Assembly (NCBI RefSeq): GCF_040545925.1
Contig: NZ_JBEPMX010000011.1
Location: 1-64,000, forward strand
Length of the DNA stretch: 64,000 nt
Origin: Alkalibacillus flavidus
GTDB lineage: Bacteria; Bacillota; Bacilli; Bacillales; Alkalibacillaceae
Reading direction: 5' to 3'
Made by a program: the position numbers and the translations under genes. Below are positions 34,812 through 44,283 of this stretch, piece after piece. How positions within the stretch are numbered: position 1 is the stretch's first letter; each line of letters opens with the position of its first letter. The notes below the pieces were generated by a model. It saw only the letters and a program-made list of their open reading frames with translations, made no database searches and was not told the origin of the DNA.

Positions 34812-35614
34812 AATTCATCCACCAGTTCTTCATAATGTAAGGGTTCTTGCGTTATATCAATCGACTGTCTAGTTAATTGCTGATAGACTTTAGTGACAAA
34901 TGGTGGTTCAAGACCTACCTCATGTAATTGGTCACCTTTCTCTAGTAACTCTCTTGGCTTTCCATCAAACCAAACGGTTCCTTCATCCAGTGTGATCACA
35001 CGGTCAGCTAAAGCAGCTTCATTCAAGTCATGCGTGACCATAATAACCGTGACACCAAGTTGTTCTTGAAGTTCTTGAATGAGTGATAGCACTTGTTTTT
35101 TCCCGATCGGGTCCAACATTGATGTGGCTTCGTCTAACACAATCACTTCTGGCTGCATGGCTAATACACTCGCTAAAGCCACACGTTGCTTCTGACCACC
35201 TGATAAGCGTGAAGGTTCGTGATCCTTATAAATTGTCATGTCGACCTGTTCAAGACTCTGATCAATCCGTTTAATCATCGTTTCACGTGGTACAGCTAAG
35301 TTTTCTAACCCAAAGGCCACATCATCAGCAACGGTAGTTCCGACAAATTGGTTTTCAGGATTTTGAAAAACCATCCCAATATAATGACGGGCTTGGTGTT
35401 TGGATTCATCAGTTAAGACAGTTTGATTCACACGCACAACGCCACTTGTTGCTAAACATAATCCATTAAGCAATTTGGCTAATGTTGACTTCCCTGAACC
35501 ATTACGTCCAACAATCGCGACCCATTCACCGTGTTCGATGGTGAGATTAATATTTTCAAGTACATGACTTGCTTCGTTTTGATAACGAAACGAAACTTGC
35601 TCCAGCTCAATCAA
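34787..35614 (-). CDS. ecfA1: energy-coupling factor transporter ATPase EcfA1
   Basis: A 275-aa ABC ATPase. Walker A is GRNGSGKSTLAK, the Q-loop segment FQNPENQFVG, the signature LSGGQKQRVA, and Walker B VIVLDEATSMLDP. It pairs with EcfA2. The start is taken as TTG at 35614 (MIELEQVSFRY) because AAGGAG lies 8 nt upstream; the GTG three codons earlier overlaps that site. Confidence 0.93.
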   Translation of the reverse strand: MIELEQVSFRYQNEASHVLENINLTIEHGEWVAIVGRNGSGKSTLAKLLNGLCLATSGVVRVNQTVLTDESKHQARHYIGMVFQNPENQFVGTTVADDVAFGLENLAVPRETMIKRIDQSLEQVDMTIYKDHEPSRLSGGQKQRVALASVLAMQPEVIVLDEATSMLDPIGKKQVLSLIQELQEQLGVTVIMVTHDLNEAALADRVITLDEGTVWFDGKPRELLEKGDQLHEVGLEPPFVTKVYQQLTRQSIDITQEPLHYEELVDELWRLYLKT

Positions 35615-35644
35615 TCCAAGCACTCCTTAGGTTTACTTTCTGTC

Positions 35645-35650
35645 ATTATA
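35645..35650 (-). promoter_or_regulatory. possible extended -10 promoter for ecfA1
   Basis: On the minus strand TATGCTATAAT gives an extended -10 (TGC before TATAAT) just after the rplQ terminator. No good -35 is visible. Confidence 0.4.
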
Positions 35651-35653
35651 GCA

Positions 35654-35699
35654 TAAAAAAAGGGTTCAGTTCTCACGTATATGAGATCTGAACACCCCT
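35654..35699 (-). terminator. terminator of the ribosomal super-operon, after rplQ
   Basis: On the minus strand, AGGGGTGTTCAGATCTCA pairs with TGAGAACTGAACCCT around TATACG, followed by seven T. It ends the S10-spc-alpha transcript. Confidence 0.92.
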
Positions 35700-35716
35700 A
35701 ATTACTAATCATTCAA

Positions 35717-36079
35717 TTAGTCAACTAATTCAATAATCACTGTTTTCGCTCCATCACCTTTACGTTCACCTAGTTTAAGGATACGAGTGTATCCACCTTG
35801 GCGCTCTTCGAAACGTGGAGCAATATCAGAGAATAATTTTTGTAGTGCGTCTGTACCTTCTTCATCTGCTTCAACTTTACGCAAGAATGAAGCTGCTTGT
35901 CGACGAGCATGAAGGTCGCCACGCTTACCTAGCGTAATCATTTTTTCAACGACTGGGCGTAGCTCTTTAGCTTTTGATTCTGTCGTTTCAATGCGCTCAT
36001 GAACGATCAAATCAGTCGCTAAGTTACGTAGTAAAGCCATACGCTGTTCAGTCGTACGACCTAATTTCGCTTTTGCCAT
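35717..36079 (-). CDS. rplQ: 50S ribosomal protein L17
   Basis: 120 aa. LGKRGDLHARRQAASFLRK and APRFEERQGGYTRILKLG are characteristic. The ATG at 36079 (MAKAKLGRTTEQR) has AGGAGGT 9 nt upstream; the open frame seven codons earlier is not used. Last gene of the alpha operon, followed by its terminator. Confidence 0.98.
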   Translation of the reverse strand: MAKAKLGRTTEQRMALLRNLATDLIVHERIETTESKAKELRPVVEKMITLGKRGDLHARRQAASFLRKVEADEEGTDALQKLFSDIAPRFEERQGGYTRILKLGERKGDGAKTVIIELVD

Positions 36080-36123
36080 CCTTAAAGACCTCCTTTGCAT
36101 AGGGATTCACTGTGATACATCTA

Positions 36124-37068
36124 TTAATCGTCTTTACGTAAGCCTAAGTTAAGGGCCTCTAGCTTATGCTTCACTTCATCTAGAGATTTACGTCCTAAGT
36201 TACGAACTTTCATCATATCTTCTTCAGATTTCTGTGTTAGTTCTTGTACGGTATTAATACCAGCACGTTTTAAGCAATTGTAAGAACGGACGGATAGATC
36301 CAACTCTTCAATTGTCATTTCTAACACTTTCTCTTTTTGGTCTTCTTCTTTCTCGACCATAATATCTGCGCTCTGTGCTTCATCTGTTAACCCGACGAAA
36401 ACATTTAAGTGTTCAGTAAACACTTTCGCGCCTAAAGATACCGCTTCTTCAGGACGAATGCTTCCATCTGTCCAGACATCAAGCGTCAGCTTATCATAAT
36501 TCGTGACTTGACCAACGCGCGTGTTCTCAACTTGATACGTTACACGTTCAACTGGTGTGAAGATTGAATCCATTGCGATGACACCGATTGGTTGATCATC
36601 TTTTTTATTTTCTTCTGCTGGACGATATCCACGGCCTTTTTCAGCATTAATCTTCATGCTTAACTTACCGTTACCCGTGATTGTCGCAATTTTTAGCTCA
36701 GGATTTAACACTTCAACATCGCTATCGTGCTGAATATCTGCAGCTGTAACGTCACCTTCACCACTTACATCAATTTCTAATGTTTTCGCATCGTCAGAAT
36801 AAATCTTCAAAGCTAGTTTTTTCAGATTTAAAATGATCGTTGTCACATCTTCCATGACGTAATCAAGTGTGGTGAACTCGTGTAACGCTCCTTCGATTTG
36901 AACAGATGTAACAGCTGCTCCTGGAAGGGAGGATAATAAGATACGACGCAAGGAGTTACCCATTGTTGTACCATATCCACGCTCTAATGGTTCAATTACG
37001 AATTTACCGAACTTAGCGTCGTTGCTAACTTCGACCGTTTCCACTTTTGGTTTTTCAATTTCAATCAT
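36124..37068 (-). CDS. rpoA: DNA-directed RNA polymerase subunit alpha
   Basis: A 314-aa alpha subunit. The N-terminal assembly domain (about 1-230) begins with KFVIEPLERGYGTTMGNSLR; the C-terminal domain (about 245-314) has VRNLGRKSLDEVKHKLEAL for UP-element and activator contacts. An internal promoter and a terminator-like hairpin lie in the 168-nt gap upstream, so rpoA may have its own control. Confidence 0.98.
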   Translation of the reverse strand: MIEIEKPKVETVEVSNDAKFGKFVIEPLERGYGTTMGNSLRRILLSSLPGAAVTSVQIEGALHEFTTLDYVMEDVTTIILNLKKLALKIYSDDAKTLEIDVSGEGDVTAADIQHDSDVEVLNPELKIATITGNGKLSMKINAEKGRGYRPAEENKKDDQPIGVIAMDSIFTPVERVTYQVENTRVGQVTNYDKLTLDVWTDGSIRPEEAVSLGAKVFTEHLNVFVGLTDEAQSADIMVEKEEDQKEKVLEMTIEELDLSVRSYNCLKRAGINTVQELTQKSEEDMMKVRNLGRKSLDEVKHKLEALNLGLRKDD

Positions 37069-37094
37069 TCACAAAACCCTCCTTCAAAACGTCG

Positions 37095-37119
37095 AAAAAA
37101 CGATGACTCATCCATCGTT
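37095..37119 (-). terminator. terminator-like hairpin in the rpoA leader
   Basis: On the minus strand, AACGATG pairs with CATCGTT around a 7-nt loop and runs directly into TTTTTT, about 25 nt before the rpoA start codon. It may act as an attenuator. Confidence 0.6.
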
Positions 37120-37192
37120 ATTCCCAAAACGGGCGGGGTCCACGTATAATACGCGGATCAATCCCTTATAACCGTGCTATACTTTTAAAGCT

Positions 37193-37221
37193 ATCATATC
37201 CCATTATAGACGGGCTGACAA
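37193..37221 (-). promoter_or_regulatory. internal promoter upstream of rpoA
   Basis: On the minus strand: -35 TTGTCA (37216-37221), 17-nt spacer, -10 TATGAT (37193-37198). Confidence 0.6.
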
Positions 37222-37236
37222 ATTATATACGCCAGA

Positions 37237-37638
<402 letters not shown>

Positions 37639-37664
37639 GACGAGCATACCTCCTTTTTAATCAT

Positions 37665-38030
37665 TTATTTTCTCTTGTTCGCTACTGTACGACGTGGACC
37701 TTTACGTGTGCGAGAGTTGTTCTTCGTCTTCTGACCACGAGTTGGTAAACCACGACGATGACGGAGTCCACGATAAGAACCAATTTCAATTAAACGTTTG
37801 ATGTTAAGTGACTCTTCACGACGAAGATCACCTTCAACTGTATAATTGTCCATTGCTTTACGGATATTCGCTAGTTCTTCTTCAGTTAAATCACGTACAC
37901 GTGTTGTTTCACTAACACCTGCTTCAGCAAGTACTTCGCTAGCTGTTGTATGACTAACGCCATAAATGTATGTCAATGAAATAACGACGCGCTTTTCACG
38001 TGGAATATCTACACCTGCAATACGAGCCAT
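37665..38030 (-). CDS. rpsM: 30S ribosomal protein S13
   Basis: 121 aa. It begins MARIAGVDIPREKRV; GLRHRRGLPTRGQKTKNNSR near the tail contacts tRNA and forms bridges to the large subunit. AAAGGAGGT lies upstream. It sits between rpmJ and rpsK as in other bacilli. Confidence 0.98.
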   Translation of the reverse strand: MARIAGVDIPREKRVVISLTYIYGVSHTTASEVLAEAGVSETTRVRDLTEEELANIRKAMDNYTVEGDLRREESLNIKRLIEIGSYRGLRHRRGLPTRGQKTKNNSRTRKGPRRTVANKRK

Positions 38031-38054
38031 GAGTGCATTGCACCTCCTTTTGTT

Positions 38055-38183
<129 letters not shown>

Positions 38184-38202
38184 TTAGATCGGAGTCTATA
38201 CG

Positions 38203-38421
38203 TTATTTATAACGATACGTGATACGACCTCTTGATAAATCATAAGGTGACATCTCTACCGTAACTTTGTCACCAGGTAAAATACGAATGAAGTGCATAC
38301 GAATTTTACCGGAAACGTGGGCAAGGATTTCGTGTCCATTTTCTAGTTCTACTTTAAACATCGCATTCGGCAATGTTTCTTGGACCGTTCCTTCCATTTC
38401 AATTACATCGTCTTTCGCCAT
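38203..38421 (-). CDS. infA: translation initiation factor IF-1
   Basis: A 72-aa S1/OB-fold protein that sits in the ribosomal A site during initiation. It begins MAKDDVIEMEGTVQE and ends SRGRITYRYK. It overlaps the end of the KOW gene by 23 nt. Confidence 0.98.
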   Translation of the reverse strand: MAKDDVIEMEGTVQETLPNAMFKVELENGHEILAHVSGKIRMHFIRILPGDKVTVEMSPYDLSRGRITYRYK

Positions 38422-38737
38422 CGAGAGAATCTCCCTTCTTCCAACTTGTCATCTGTTCGTTGACAAATTTTGATATTGCGAAGCGAAGTTTTCCGTTAGT
38501 CACTCGACCTGTTTCTTCTAAGCTGCGGTTTACTTCCGGAGAAACATAATCGAACAATTCGACATGATGAAGGTTCTTTCGTTTAGGTCGATCGAACTTG
38601 CGCTTTTCACCATCTGCTAGCTTAACAAACTTTTGGTCATCAAAGCCAATAATAACTGCAAATTGACTCGATTCCCTTCCTTGTTTAATCCTCACTAACT
38701 GTCCTAACTTCGGACATCGCGAATCTCCATCGTTCAA
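38399..38737 (-). CDS. KOW-domain RNA-binding protein (YbzG-like)
   Basis: A 112-aa protein with an L14e/KOW-like beta-barrel in its first ~60 residues (GQLVRIKQGRESSQFAVIIG) and a Lys/Arg-rich middle. A gene of this type lies between map and infA in B. subtilis (ybzG) and related genomes; a role in ribosome or RNA metabolism is likely but unproven. The start is TTG at 38737, with AAGGTG 7 nt upstream. Confidence 0.75.
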   Translation of the reverse strand: MNDGDSRCPKLGQLVRIKQGRESSQFAVIIGFDDQKFVKLADGEKRKFDRPKRKNLHHVELFDYVSPEVNRSLEETGRVTNGKLRFAISKFVNEQMTSWKKGDSLDGERRCN

Positions 38738-38753
38738 CCGTCATCACCTTCAC

Positions 38754-39500
38754 TTAAGCTTGAGTTAATATTTCATAACCATCATCTGTTACCGCGATCG
38801 TATGCTCAAAGTGAGCACAATTCGCATGGTCGGCTGTAACAACCGTCCATTCATCATCTAATGTTCGAACATACCGCTCACCCTGGTTGACCATAGGTTC
38901 AATAGCCAAAACCATGCCTTTTTTCAACCTTGGTCCTTTATTAGCAGGGCCGAAGTTTGAAATGTGAGGGTCTTCGTGAATATTTTGACCAATACCATGG
39001 CCGCCATACTCTTGAACGATCGTGTAACCGAACGGCTCAACATAACTTTGAATCGCATGCGATATATCTGTTAAACGATTACCGGGTTTCACTTGTTCTA
39101 AACCTTTAAATAACGATTCTTCTGTTACATCCAGTAAATGTTGTGTTTCGTCGCTGATTTCGCCTACTGCATATGTCCAAGCAGAGTCGCCGTGATAGCC
39201 TTGATATTCAGCACCGATATCGATACTAATAATATCCCCATCGACTAACTGACGATCACTCGGAATACCGTGGACGAGTTCTTCATTAACAGACACACAC
39301 ACATTACCACGAAAACCGTTGTATCCTTTGAATGAAGGAATTGCATCATGATCTCGAATAAACGCTTCAGCTATTTGATCAAGCTGTTTAGTCGTCACAC
39401 CTGGTTTAATATGTTTCGCTAATTCATTGTGCGTTAGCGCGACAATTTTACCAGCGTGTCGCATGATTTCAATTTCACGTGGTGTTTTACGAATAATCAT
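38754..39500 (-). CDS. map: methionine aminopeptidase, type I
   Basis: 248 aa; removes the initiator Met from new proteins. The metal ligands are in SIDIGAEYQGYHGDSAW (two Asp), GHGIGQNIHEDP (His), AIEPMV (Glu) and the final HFEHTIAV (Glu). Its start overlaps the adk stop by 4 nt. Confidence 0.97.
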   Translation of the reverse strand: MIIRKTPREIEIMRHAGKIVALTHNELAKHIKPGVTTKQLDQIAEAFIRDHDAIPSFKGYNGFRGNVCVSVNEELVHGIPSDRQLVDGDIISIDIGAEYQGYHGDSAWTYAVGEISDETQHLLDVTEESLFKGLEQVKPGNRLTDISHAIQSYVEPFGYTIVQEYGGHGIGQNIHEDPHISNFGPANKGPRLKKGMVLAIEPMVNQGERYVRTLDDEWTVVTADHANCAHFEHTIAVTDDGYEILTQA

Positions 39501-40150
39501 TTAGCTAAGCCTCCGATAATGTCATCGACCTGTTCAAACACATGATCAATATGTTGATCGCCATTGACATCTACAAGATAACCTTTATCGTTGTAGAAAT
39601 CTAATAATGGTTTTGTTTGTTCCATATTAACACTTAAACGATTCTTAACTGTTTCAGGTTGATCGTCTTCACGTTGCATTAACGTAGCACCATCGATGTC
39701 ACATTTTCCGTCTTCTTTCGGTGGATTGAATTCCACGTGATACGTAGCACCACATTCAGGACAAATGCGACGGCCCGTTAAACGTTCGACGAGTTTTTCT
39801 TCTGGTACTTTTACATGTAAGACGTAATCCAAACTCGTTTCTAACTCAGTGAGTAAGTTTTCAAGCGCTTCTGCTTGAGCGACTGTTCGTGGAAAACCGT
39901 CTAATAAAAAGCCTTCTTTACAATCTGGTTTGCTAAGTCGTTCTTTCACAATACCAACTGTCACTTCATCAGGGACTAAATCGCCTGCATCCATGTAAGA
40001 CTTAGCTTCTTTTCCTAATGGTGTTCCTTCTTTGATCGCAGATCGGAACATATCTCCAGTTGAGATATGAGGGATGTCATACTTTTCTACGATTTTTTCT
40101 GCTTGAGTGCCTTTACCAGCACCGGGCAGTCCCATCAAAATAAGATTCAT
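39497..40150 (-). CDS. adk: adenylate kinase
   Basis: 217 aa; catalyses ATP + AMP to 2 ADP. The P-loop is MGLPGAGKGTQ (about 6-16) and the AMP site includes LLDGFPRTVAQAEAL. The lid domain (about 125-160) carries a zinc site of the Gram-positive type with CPEC and CDID (Cys, Cys, Cys, Asp). It forms the secY-adk-map group. Confidence 0.98.
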   Translation of the reverse strand: MNLILMGLPGAGKGTQAEKIVEKYDIPHISTGDMFRSAIKEGTPLGKEAKSYMDAGDLVPDEVTVGIVKERLSKPDCKEGFLLDGFPRTVAQAEALENLLTELETSLDYVLHVKVPEEKLVERLTGRRICPECGATYHVEFNPPKEDGKCDIDGATLMQREDDQPETVKNRLSVNMEQTKPLLDFYNDKGYLVDVNGDQHIDHVFEQVDDIIGGLAK

Positions 40151-40192
40151 ATCTTTCCCCTCGCTCTCATTAAATCCAATCCATCAGAGCGA

Positions 40193-41485
40193 CTATTTAA
40201 TGAAGCCGCGATAATGGCGTTTCACTAATTGGCTTTCTAATTGTTTCATCGTATTTAACGCAACACCAACAACGATAAGTAGGCTGGTACCACCAATTTG
40301 GACAGCTGCTGGTAAGTCCGCAATACTACCTAACATGATCGGGAAGATCGCAACGACCGCTAAGAATAATGCACCAACGAACGTTAAACGATACATCACA
40401 CGTGTTAAGTATGTTTCGGTATTCTTACCTGGGCGAATCCCTGGCACATAACCGCCTTGCTTCTGTAAGTTGTCAGCCATTTGTTCAGGGTTAACTTGAA
40501 CAAATGTGTAGAAATACGTGAATGCAATAATTAAACCAAAGTATAGAACCATACCAACCGGCTCTGTATAATCAAATACCCAAGCCATTGTCTGTGCAAA
40601 TTCGTTTCCTTCAAAGAATTGGGCTATCGTCCGAGGTGCCATAATAAACGCAATGGCAAAGATGATCGGAATAACACCTGCTGCGTTCACTTTTAATGGT
40701 AAGTGAGTCGACTGCCCTCCGACTGGAGAACGATTAACGGTTCTTTTCGCATATTGAATCGGAATTTTACGTAGCGCTTGTTGAATGAAGATAACACCGA
40801 CAATAACTGCGATGACAACAAGGCCGATAATTCCTATAACAGCTAAATTAATAAATAATTGATCACCAGCACCATTGATGTATTGTTCATATAGCTGGTT
40901 AACACCGTTTGGTATTCCGGCCACAATACCTGCAAAGATTAAAATGGAAATTCCGTTACCGACACCAAATTCAGTGATTTGTTCACCAAGCCACATTAAG
41001 AATGTCGTACCACCAGTTAACACGACCGCAATTGTAAAGTAAGTGATGAAACTCGGATTACTAATTAACGATCCGTCTGTCATCTGGTTAAAACCAAACG
41101 ACATTCCAATACCTTGGAGAAATGCTAAAATCACTGTGAAATAACGTGTGAACTGCGCGAGTTTACGACGTCCCATTTCACCTTGTTTGCGCCATTCTGT
41201 AAACTTTGGCACAACGTCCATCTGTAACAACTGCATAATAATTGCTGCTGTAATGTATGGGAAGATACCCATAGCAAAAATTGAGAACTGACTTAAGGCG
41301 CCCCCTCCGAATGTATCAATAAACCCAAAGGAATTCGTTTCATTCATCATTGTAAGAGCATCACTATCAGTGAACGGGACTGGAATAAACGTCCCGATTC
41401 TAAATACAATTAAAATGGCAAGCGTGAAAAGGATTTTTTGTCTAATGTCGGCCACGCGAAACAAATTGGAAAATGTGCGGAACAT
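40193..41485 (-). CDS. secY: protein translocase subunit SecY
   Basis: A 430-aa channel subunit with ten transmembrane helices. It starts MFRTFSNLFRVADIRQKILF; the plug follows helix 1 (about 45-65), and cytoplasmic loops with YAKRTVNRSPVGGQSTHLPL and VPGIRPGKNTETYL bind ribosome and SecA. Its ATG overlaps the rplO stop by one base (TAATG). Confidence 0.98.
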   Translation of the reverse strand: MFRTFSNLFRVADIRQKILFTLAILIVFRIGTFIPVPFTDSDALTMMNETNSFGFIDTFGGGALSQFSIFAMGIFPYITAAIIMQLLQMDVVPKFTEWRKQGEMGRRKLAQFTRYFTVILAFLQGIGMSFGFNQMTDGSLISNPSFITYFTIAVVLTGGTTFLMWLGEQITEFGVGNGISILIFAGIVAGIPNGVNQLYEQYINGAGDQLFINLAVIGIIGLVVIAVIVGVIFIQQALRKIPIQYAKRTVNRSPVGGQSTHLPLKVNAAGVIPIIFAIAFIMAPRTIAQFFEGNEFAQTMAWVFDYTEPVGMVLYFGLIIAFTYFYTFVQVNPEQMADNLQKQGGYVPGIRPGKNTETYLTRVMYRLTFVGALFLAVVAIFPIMLGSIADLPAAVQIGGTSLLIVVGVALNTMKQLESQLVKRHYRGFIK

Positions 41486-41925
41486 TAAATCACCTCAGTT
41501 TGACCGCCTGCCGCTTCAATTGCTTCTTTCGCTGAAGCAGAGAACTTATCAGCTTTTACAGTCAATTTTTTATCTAGGCTACCGTCGCCTAGGATCTTAA
41601 CGCCTGCTTTAACTTTGCTGATAGCACCAGTTTCTAATAGAAGTTCTGGCGTCACTTCCGTTCCTTCATCGAAACGATTAAGAGTATCTAAGTTTACAAT
41701 CGTATATTCTTTACGGTTTACATTCGTAAAACCACGCTTCGGAAGGCGTTGGTAAATTGGCATTTGACCACCTTCGAAACCTGGACCGATGTTGCCGCCT
41801 GAACGTGCTTTTTGACCTTTATGGCCACGGCCTGATGTTTTGCCGTTACCAGTAGCCATACCACGACCTACACGATTACGTTTTTTACGAGAGCCTGCAG
41901 CTCCTTTTAACTCATGAAGTTTCAT
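41485..41925 (-). CDS. rplO: 50S ribosomal protein L15
   Basis: 146 aa, with the Gly/Arg/Lys-rich N-terminal extension (GRGMATGNGKTSGRGHKGQK) that threads into 23S rRNA and the globular C-terminal part after about residue 70. It overlaps secY by one base. Confidence 0.98.
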   Translation of the reverse strand: MKLHELKGAAGSRKKRNRVGRGMATGNGKTSGRGHKGQKARSGGNIGPGFEGGQMPIYQRLPKRGFTNVNRKEYTIVNLDTLNRFDEGTEVTPELLLETGAISKVKAGVKILGDGSLDKKLTVKADKFSASAKEAIEAAGGQTEVI

Positions 41926-41959
41926 TCGTCGAGCACCTCCTCTTTACGTTAATCGTTAC

Positions 41960-42142
41960 TTACGCTTCTTTAACCTCAACTAAGTGGGATACTTTGTTGA
42001 TCATGCCACGAATGGCTTCTGTATCATCATGAACGACTGATTGTCTAATCTTATTAAGACCGAGTGCTTTTACCGTGTCGCGCTGGTCTTGCTTACGGCC
42101 GATAACACTACGTGTGAGGGTAATTTCTAATTTGTTAGCCAT
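41960..42142 (-). CDS. rpmD: 50S ribosomal protein L30
   Basis: A 60-aa short bacterial form, MANKLEITLTRSVIGRKQDQ..., with the LGLNKIRQSVVHDDTEAIRG core. It lies between rpsE and rplO. Confidence 0.97.
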   Translation of the reverse strand: MANKLEITLTRSVIGRKQDQRDTVKALGLNKIRQSVVHDDTEAIRGMINKVSHLVEVKEA

Positions 42143-42154
42143 GTTTATCCCTCC

Positions 42155-42658
42155 TTATCCTTTCAGTTCCTCAACAGATTTGCCACGAAGTTTCGCAACG
42201 TCCTCTGCTGTCTTAAGCTCACTTAAGCCTTGGATTGTTGCACGTACCATGTTGATTGGTGTATTAGATCCTAGTGATTTTGATAGGATGTCATGAACAC
42301 CAGCTAATTCTAACACCGCACGTACTGGGCCACCTGCGATAACTCCTGTACCTTCAGTAGCCGGTTTTAGTAAGATGTTTCCTGAACCAAATTGACCGTG
42401 AATTTGGTGAGGAATTGTTGTGTTAACAATTGGTACACGTACTAAGTTACGTTTACCTTCTTCGATCGCTTTACGAATAGCTTCAGGTACTTCGTTTGCT
42501 TTACCAGTACCGAAACCGACGTGACCATTTTTGTCACCGACAACAACAAGTGCTGTGAAGCGGAAACGGCGACCACCCTTCACAACTTTTGCGACACGAT
42601 TTACCGTAACGACACGCTCTTCAATATCAAGCTTGCTTGGATCGATTTGTGTATGCAT
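42155..42658 (-). CDS. rpsE: 30S ribosomal protein S5
   Basis: 167 aa. The N-terminal double-stranded-RNA-binding domain has RVAKVVKGGRRFRFTALVVV, the loop linked to spectinomycin resistance and decoding accuracy, with VVKGG intact. The C-terminal domain has GSGNILLKPATEGTGVIAGG. Confidence 0.98.
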   Translation of the reverse strand: MHTQIDPSKLDIEERVVTVNRVAKVVKGGRRFRFTALVVVGDKNGHVGFGTGKANEVPEAIRKAIEEGKRNLVRVPIVNTTIPHQIHGQFGSGNILLKPATEGTGVIAGGPVRAVLELAGVHDILSKSLGSNTPINMVRATIQGLSELKTAEDVAKLRGKSVEELKG

Positions 42659-42683
42659 GCCTTTTCCCTCCTTTATATCTTAA

Positions 42684-43046
42684 TTAAAATTCAAGTCCTG
42701 CTTCACGCGCAGCGTCAGCTAGTGCTGCTACTCGGCCATGGTATAAGTAACCACCACGATCGAATACAACGGATTGATAGCCTTTGTCTGTTGCACGCTT
42801 TGCAACTAATTCACCAACTTGTTTCGCAGCTTCGACGTTACCAGTCGCATCACCGTTGAATTCTTTATCAACTGTTGAAGCACTTGCAACTGTTACACCA
42901 GCGAAATCATCAATAAGTTGTGCGTAGATGTGTTTATTTGAACGGTAAACATTTAAGCGCGGACGCTCAGATGTTCCGACTAATTCGCGACGAACACGGG
43001 TATGACGCTTCTTACGAGCAGCGTTCTTATCTTGCTTCGTAATCAT
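42684..43046 (-). CDS. rplR: 50S ribosomal protein L18
   Basis: A 120-aa 5S rRNA-binding protein. RVRRELVGTSERPRLNVYRS at the front and VVFDRGGYLYHGRVAALADA at the end are typical. Confidence 0.98.
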   Translation of the reverse strand: MITKQDKNAARKKRHTRVRRELVGTSERPRLNVYRSNKHIYAQLIDDFAGVTVASASTVDKEFNGDATGNVEAAKQVGELVAKRATDKGYQSVVFDRGGYLYHGRVAALADAAREAGLEF

Positions 43047-43078
43047 CTAGGTCACTCCTTTCTGTCTCTTAACGGATA

Positions 43079-43615
43079 TTATTTAGCAGTCTTACCTTCT
43101 TTAGTGCGTACATGTTCATTTTCGTAACGAAGGCCTTTACCTTTATAAGGTTCAGGTGTACGAATAGAACGAATGTTTGCTGCTGCAGCACCGACTTTCT
43201 CTTTATCGATACCTTTAATGACAATACGTGTATTAGATGGGCACTCAATGTCGACACCGTCGATCGGGTCGATTTCAACTGGGTGAGAGTAACCAGCGTT
43301 TACGACAAGTTTGTCACCTTGCATTTGCGCACGGTAACCAACACCATGTACTTCTAAAGCTTTTTCGAAGCCTTTATGAACACCTTCGATCATGTTCGCG
43401 ATATTACTACGCGTTGTACCATGAATCGCACGGTGTTTTTGTTTTTCACTTGGGCGAACAACTGTTAGCTCTTGACCATCAATCGTTACGTCCATTTCTC
43501 CATGAATTGTGCGTGATAGTTCGCCTTTAGGACCTTTAACAGTCACGACATTACCATCAACGCTAACCTCAACATCACTTGGGATTTCAATTGGTTTTAA
43601 ACCTACACGTGACAT
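43079..43615 (-). CDS. rplF: 50S ribosomal protein L6
   Basis: 178 aa; two related alpha/beta repeats. The C-terminal half has the L6 signature PEPYKGKGLRYENEHV. It lies between rpsH and rplR. Confidence 0.98.
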   Translation of the reverse strand: MSRVGLKPIEIPSDVEVSVDGNVVTVKGPKGELSRTIHGEMDVTIDGQELTVVRPSEKQKHRAIHGTTRSNIANMIEGVHKGFEKALEVHGVGYRAQMQGDKLVVNAGYSHPVEIDPIDGVDIECPSNTRIVIKGIDKEKVGAAAANIRSIRTPEPYKGKGLRYENEHVRTKEGKTAK

Positions 43616-43645
43616 TCATTACACCTCCTGACTGTTCATTAATGA

Positions 43646-44044
43646 TTACCAAACGTAAGCTAGCACTTCGCCGCCTACTGCTTGTTGACGAGCTTCTTTA
43701 TCCGTTAAAACACCGTTGGAAGTTGAAACAACAGCAATACCTAGTCCGTTAAGAACGCGTGGAACCTCGTCTGATTTCACGTAAACACGTAGACCTGGCT
43801 TACTGATTTTCTTAATTCCTGTAATAACACGCTCGTTATCAGTACCGTATTTTAGGAATAGACGTAGAACGCCTTGTTTATTATCTTCAATGAATTCGTA
43901 GTCACGAATGAAACCTTCACGCTTAAGGATATCAACGATTTCTTTCTTCAGATTAGAAGCCGGTACTTCTAATTGATCGTGACGGACCATGTTGGCATTA
44001 CGAATTCGTGTTAATAGATCTGCAATTGGATCTGTCATTGCCAT
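43646..44044 (-). CDS. rpsH: 30S ribosomal protein S8
   Basis: 132 aa, a primary 16S-binding protein. It begins MAMTDPIADLLTRIRNAN; the C-terminal VVSTSNGVLTDKEARQQAVG is the conserved RNA-binding signature. Confidence 0.98.
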   Translation of the reverse strand: MAMTDPIADLLTRIRNANMVRHDQLEVPASNLKKEIVDILKREGFIRDYEFIEDNKQGVLRLFLKYGTDNERVITGIKKISKPGLRVYVKSDEVPRVLNGLGIAVVSTSNGVLTDKEARQQAVGGEVLAYVW

Positions 44045-44073
44045 TTCTGATTACCTCCTTCCCGACTCTGGGC

Positions 44074-44259
44074 TTACCAACTAGCTTTTTTCACGCCTGG
44101 AATTTGACCTTCATACGCTAATTCACGGAAACAAATTCGGCATAGTTTAAATTTGCGAATAACTGAATGTGGGCGGCCACAACGTTCGCAACGTGTATAT
44201 TCACGTACTTTGAATTTTTGGTTACGTTGTTGCTTAGCGACCATTGATTTCTTAGCCAC
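44074..44259 (-). CDS. rpsN: 30S ribosomal protein S14, zinc-binding type Z
   Basis: 61 aa; the short form with two CxxC pairs (CERCG and CRICF) that bind zinc. This is the constitutive S14 of bacilli; the longer zinc-free paralogue is encoded elsewhere where present. Confidence 0.98.
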   Translation of the reverse strand: MAKKSMVAKQQRNQKFKVREYTRCERCGRPHSVIRKFKLCRICFRELAYEGQIPGVKKASW

Positions 44260-44283
44260 AATTTTCCCTCCTTTGAGTGAGTG

